Source of the DNA: Elusimicrobiota bacterium
GTDB taxonomy: Bacteria; Elusimicrobiota; Endomicrobiia; Endomicrobiales; Endomicrobiaceae
Direction of reading: 5' to 3'
Assembly: GCA_031282945.1 (NCBI GenBank)
Contig: JAITCX010000005.1
Coordinates: forward strand, 1 to 15,984
Length of the DNA stretch: 15,984 nucleotides
A model generated the notes under the pieces. The model saw only the letters and a program-made list of their open reading frames with translations. It did not search any database and was not told the origin of the DNA. Both the position numbers and the translations under genes were made by a program. Each line of letters starts with the position of its first letter. Position 1 is the stretch's first letter. This document shows, in pieces, positions 13,932 to 15,984 of the stretch.

Positions 13932-15605
13932 ATGTTTCCAAAGGTTTCGGTAATAGTCCCTGTCCATAATACGCAAGAAGAGCATTTGAGGCAATGCATA
14001 GAAAGCGTAATAAATCAGACTTTAAAAGAAATTGAGATAATTTTAGTAAATAACGGCTCCACAAATAACAGTTTAGAAGTTTTTGAAGATTATGCTAAAC
14101 AAGATGAAAGAATTATCATCATTAATCAAGAAAATTTGGGATTGAGCGGTTCAAGAAATTCGGGTCTGCGCGTTGCTAAGGGGGAGTGTATTGGATTTAT
14201 TGATAGCGATGATTGGATTGAGGATAACTATTATGAACTCCTATATAATGCTCTAAAAAAAGAAAATGCTGATATTGCAATTGCAAAAGATGTTTTATGG
14301 ATGGAAACTGCTGAAGAACCGTTCTTGGAAGAAAATTTTAGAATGTGCGTTTGGGATAGATTGTTTAGAGGAGAGATCATTAAGAAAAACAATCTTACAT
14401 TTGAACTGCATTGGGTTTGGGGCGAGGATACAATATTTAATTTCAAAGCTCTTATGTTTTCCAATAAAGAAGTTTTTGTAGATTCTTGTCTATATTATTA
14501 CCGCAGGGAACATAATTATAATGTTACAAAAAAAGCGCAAGACGAAGAATGCTCAAATCCCGAAGCCAAATATTATATGGATCTCTCCGCCGCAAGACAA
14601 CGCATTATAGATTTTTACAATACATTTGATGAAAGTCCAAAAGTTATAAAATGCAGTTTAAGATTTTTTCTAGGATTTATAATAAATTGGCCATGCTGGA
14701 AAACCCACAAATATGTAAATTATTTTCAGAAATTTTCTAAAACTTTTAATTCTTTTAAATATGCCCAAATGCTTATGCGCCGATATCCCTCTAAAGTTTT
14801 TAATTATATTTTAGCAGGCGACACTGAAAAATTTTATAAATTTATAAATAACAAAAAAAAGCATAGAGCTTTAGAAAAAATGTGGGACGAAAATTTTGAA
14901 CCTTTTCGTTCTTTTCGCCAGTATAGGCCTAATGCAAATTTAAGCGCAAGAATAATTTTTAAAATTTTAAAGAGATATATAACAAATATAAATTCTGTAA
15001 TTGAAATAGGCGGCAATGGAGACGCGTATAAAAATCAATTTGCGCAAATATTTTCCAAATCTTTAGATCAATTAAATTATTGTTTTAACTTACCTGAAGC
15101 TAATAAAGAGTTAAATCAAAAATTTGATTTAGCTATTGCATTTATTGACGTCTCAAAAATTACCCCTCAAGAAATTTCTCAAACCATTGATACTCTTACC
15201 AAAACAAGCGATACTATTTTATTTTGCGCTGTCTGCGCTCTTTATGACGGCGGCAAACTTGCAAGACCGCAAGGATATTATCAATCTCTTTTTGCGCAAA
15301 AAAACTTTTTAAGTTTTGATATTTTTAGGCAGGATATATGGAATTTTCCATTTATTAGTTGGGAAATAAGACAAAATCTAATTTTATATATTAGCACGGA
15401 TAAAACTGATATTTTCAAACAAAAAGGGATAGAGCCTACCGAATATTTAGAGGATATTTTTACAAGCAGTTATCTTTATGAAATGTTTAAAGAGGCTCAA
15501 GGACTTTGGTCTCCTAGGACAATAAAATATAGAAAACGATATCAGAGCCTTCAGTATGTTGTCATGGGTTTAGCCTTAATAATTATAATCTGTTTAATAA
15601 TTTAA
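13932..15605 (+). CDS. Family 2 glycosyltransferase fused to a degenerate methyltransferase-like domain, with C-terminal membrane helix
   Basis: Protein of 557 aa. Residues 1-200 are a GT-A family 2 glycosyltransferase: VSVIVPVHN (5-13), VNNGST (39-44), FIDSDDW (89-95), the WGEDTIF acidic motif (163-169) and YYRR before the domain end. The canonical NDGS here reads NNGS. Residues about 350-488 resemble a SAM-dependent methyltransferase domain often found in glycan loci. SVIEIGGNGDA (355-365) stands at the SAM-binding loop, FDLAIAF at 398-404, then a TILFCAV strand and the tail IFRQDIW...EIRQNLILY (464-486). Several catalytic-type residues of that family appear lost. Residues 541-557 are a hydrophobic helix at the extreme C-terminus, so the enzyme would be tail-anchored with its domains in the cytoplasm. 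It likely adds a sugar to a surface polysaccharide or LPS. A near-identical N-terminal domain starts the next gene 31 bases on. Confidence 0.85.
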   Translation: MFPKVSVIVPVHNTQEEHLRQCIESVINQTLKEIEIILVNNGSTNNSLEVFEDYAKQDERIIIINQENLGLSGSRNSGLRVAKGECIGFIDSDDWIEDNYYELLYNALKKENADIAIAKDVLWMETAEEPFLEENFRMCVWDRLFRGEIIKKNNLTFELHWVWGEDTIFNFKALMFSNKEVFVDSCLYYYRREHNYNVTKKAQDEECSNPEAKYYMDLSAARQRIIDFYNTFDESPKVIKCSLRFFLGFIINWPCWKTHKYVNYFQKFSKTFNSFKYAQMLMRRYPSKVFNYILAGDTEKFYKFINNKKKHRALEKMWDENFEPFRSFRQYRPNANLSARIIFKILKRYITNINSVIEIGGNGDAYKNQFAQIFSKSLDQLNYCFNLPEANKELNQKFDLAIAFIDVSKITPQEISQTIDTLTKTSDTILFCAVCALYDGGKLARPQGYYQSLFAQKNFLSFDIFRQDIWNFPFISWEIRQNLILYISTDKTDIFKQKGIEPTEYLEDIFTSSYLYEMFKEAQGLWSPRTIKYRKRYQSLQYVVMGLALIIIICLII

Positions 15606-15636
15606 TTATTTATTTTAACACAAAAGGAGCGGGGGA

Positions 15637-15984
15637 TTGATACCAAAAATTTCTGTAATAGTTCCAGTTTACAATACGCCTTGCGAAGATCTAAAAAAAT
15701 GCATAGAAAGCATAATAAATCAAACTTTAAAAGAAATTGAAATAATTTTAGTAAATGACGGTTCTACCAACGGCAATTTAGAAATTTTAAAAGAGTATGC
15801 CCGAAAAGATAAAAGAATTGTTTTGATAGATCAGCAAAATCAAGGGGTAAGCGCCTCAAGAAATGCGGGAATAAATATTGCCAAGGGGCAATACATTGGA
15901 TTTGTTGACAGCGATGATTGGATTGAGGATAATTATTATGAGCTTTTATACGCGTCGGCTATAAAAGAAAATGCCGATATTGCT
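15637..15984 (+). CDS. Family 2 glycosyltransferase, N-terminal part (3' end outside window)
   Basis: An open frame of 116 codons runs from TTG 15637 to the window edge. I chose TTG because AAGGAG lies seven bases upstream and the translation from there (start MIPKISVIVPVYN) aligns without gaps to residue 1 of the preceding glycosyltransferase; no ATG fits. By hand count about two thirds of the 116 residues are identical. The GT-A motifs are the canonical ones: VNDGST at 39-44 and FVDSDDW at 89-95. It is a tandem paralogue in the same surface-glycan locus. Whether it also carries the methyltransferase-like domain and membrane tail lies beyond the window. Confidence 0.88.
   Translation, partial: MIPKISVIVPVYNTPCEDLKKCIESIINQTLKEIEIILVNDGSTNGNLEILKEYARKDKRIVLIDQQNQGVSASRNAGINIAKGQYIGFVDSDDWIEDNYYELLYASAIKENADIA

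Overview
The window is AT-rich chromosomal DNA from a bacterium with a Gram-negative (diderm) envelope. A Pal/OmpA-type lipoprotein and a surface-polysaccharide glycosyltransferase locus point that way. A DUF362 iron-sulfur protein, an SPL-like radical SAM enzyme and a DUF4416 protein are common in anaerobic lineages, so an anaerobe such as an Elusimicrobiota-like or related gut/sediment bacterium is plausible. I cannot fix the phylum from this sequence alone. All but one of the proteins can be placed in a known family, DUF4416 being a family without known function. I see no transposase, integrase, CRISPR array, tRNA or rRNA.

Layout. Positions 1-1798 (+): the 3' end of glutamine-dependent NAD synthetase (nadE), followed directly by an SPL-like radical SAM gene. 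Its last 4 bases overlap the end of a convergent Pal-like lipoprotein gene (1795-2328, -), which has its own promoter. Positions 2493-11740 (-): eleven co-directional, tightly spaced genes, read in the order rplU, rpmA, obgE, DUF4416, membrane metallophosphoesterase, PII protein, potA, potB, potC, potD, patA. A strong sigma70-type promoter lies just upstream of rplU. Positions 12000-13124 (+): a DUF362/ferredoxin protein. Positions 13233-13658 (-): a lone PTS EIIA protein. These two converge on a bidirectional terminator. Positions 13932-15984 (+): start of a surface-glycan locus with two tandem, closely related family 2 glycosyltransferases. The first carries a methyltransferase-like domain and a C-terminal membrane helix; the second runs off the window.

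How the genes work together. potABCD plus patA form a putrescine acquisition and catabolism unit: an ABC importer (ATPase, two permeases, lipoprotein receptor) followed by putrescine aminotransferase, which starts conversion of the diamine toward 4-aminobutanoate. The PII protein immediately upstream keeps the nucleotide-binding segments but has a rebuilt T-loop, so it may sense energy or nitrogen state for this transporter rather than for AmtB. The block sits downstream of the rplU-rpmA-obgE ribosome-assembly genes, with no convincing internal promoter or terminator visible to me.

The least ordinary signals are the glycosyltransferase/degenerate-methyltransferase/membrane-anchor fusion with a changed nucleotide-sugar motif, the variant PII protein, and a paired-hairpin repeat present twice, each time between divergently transcribed genes.
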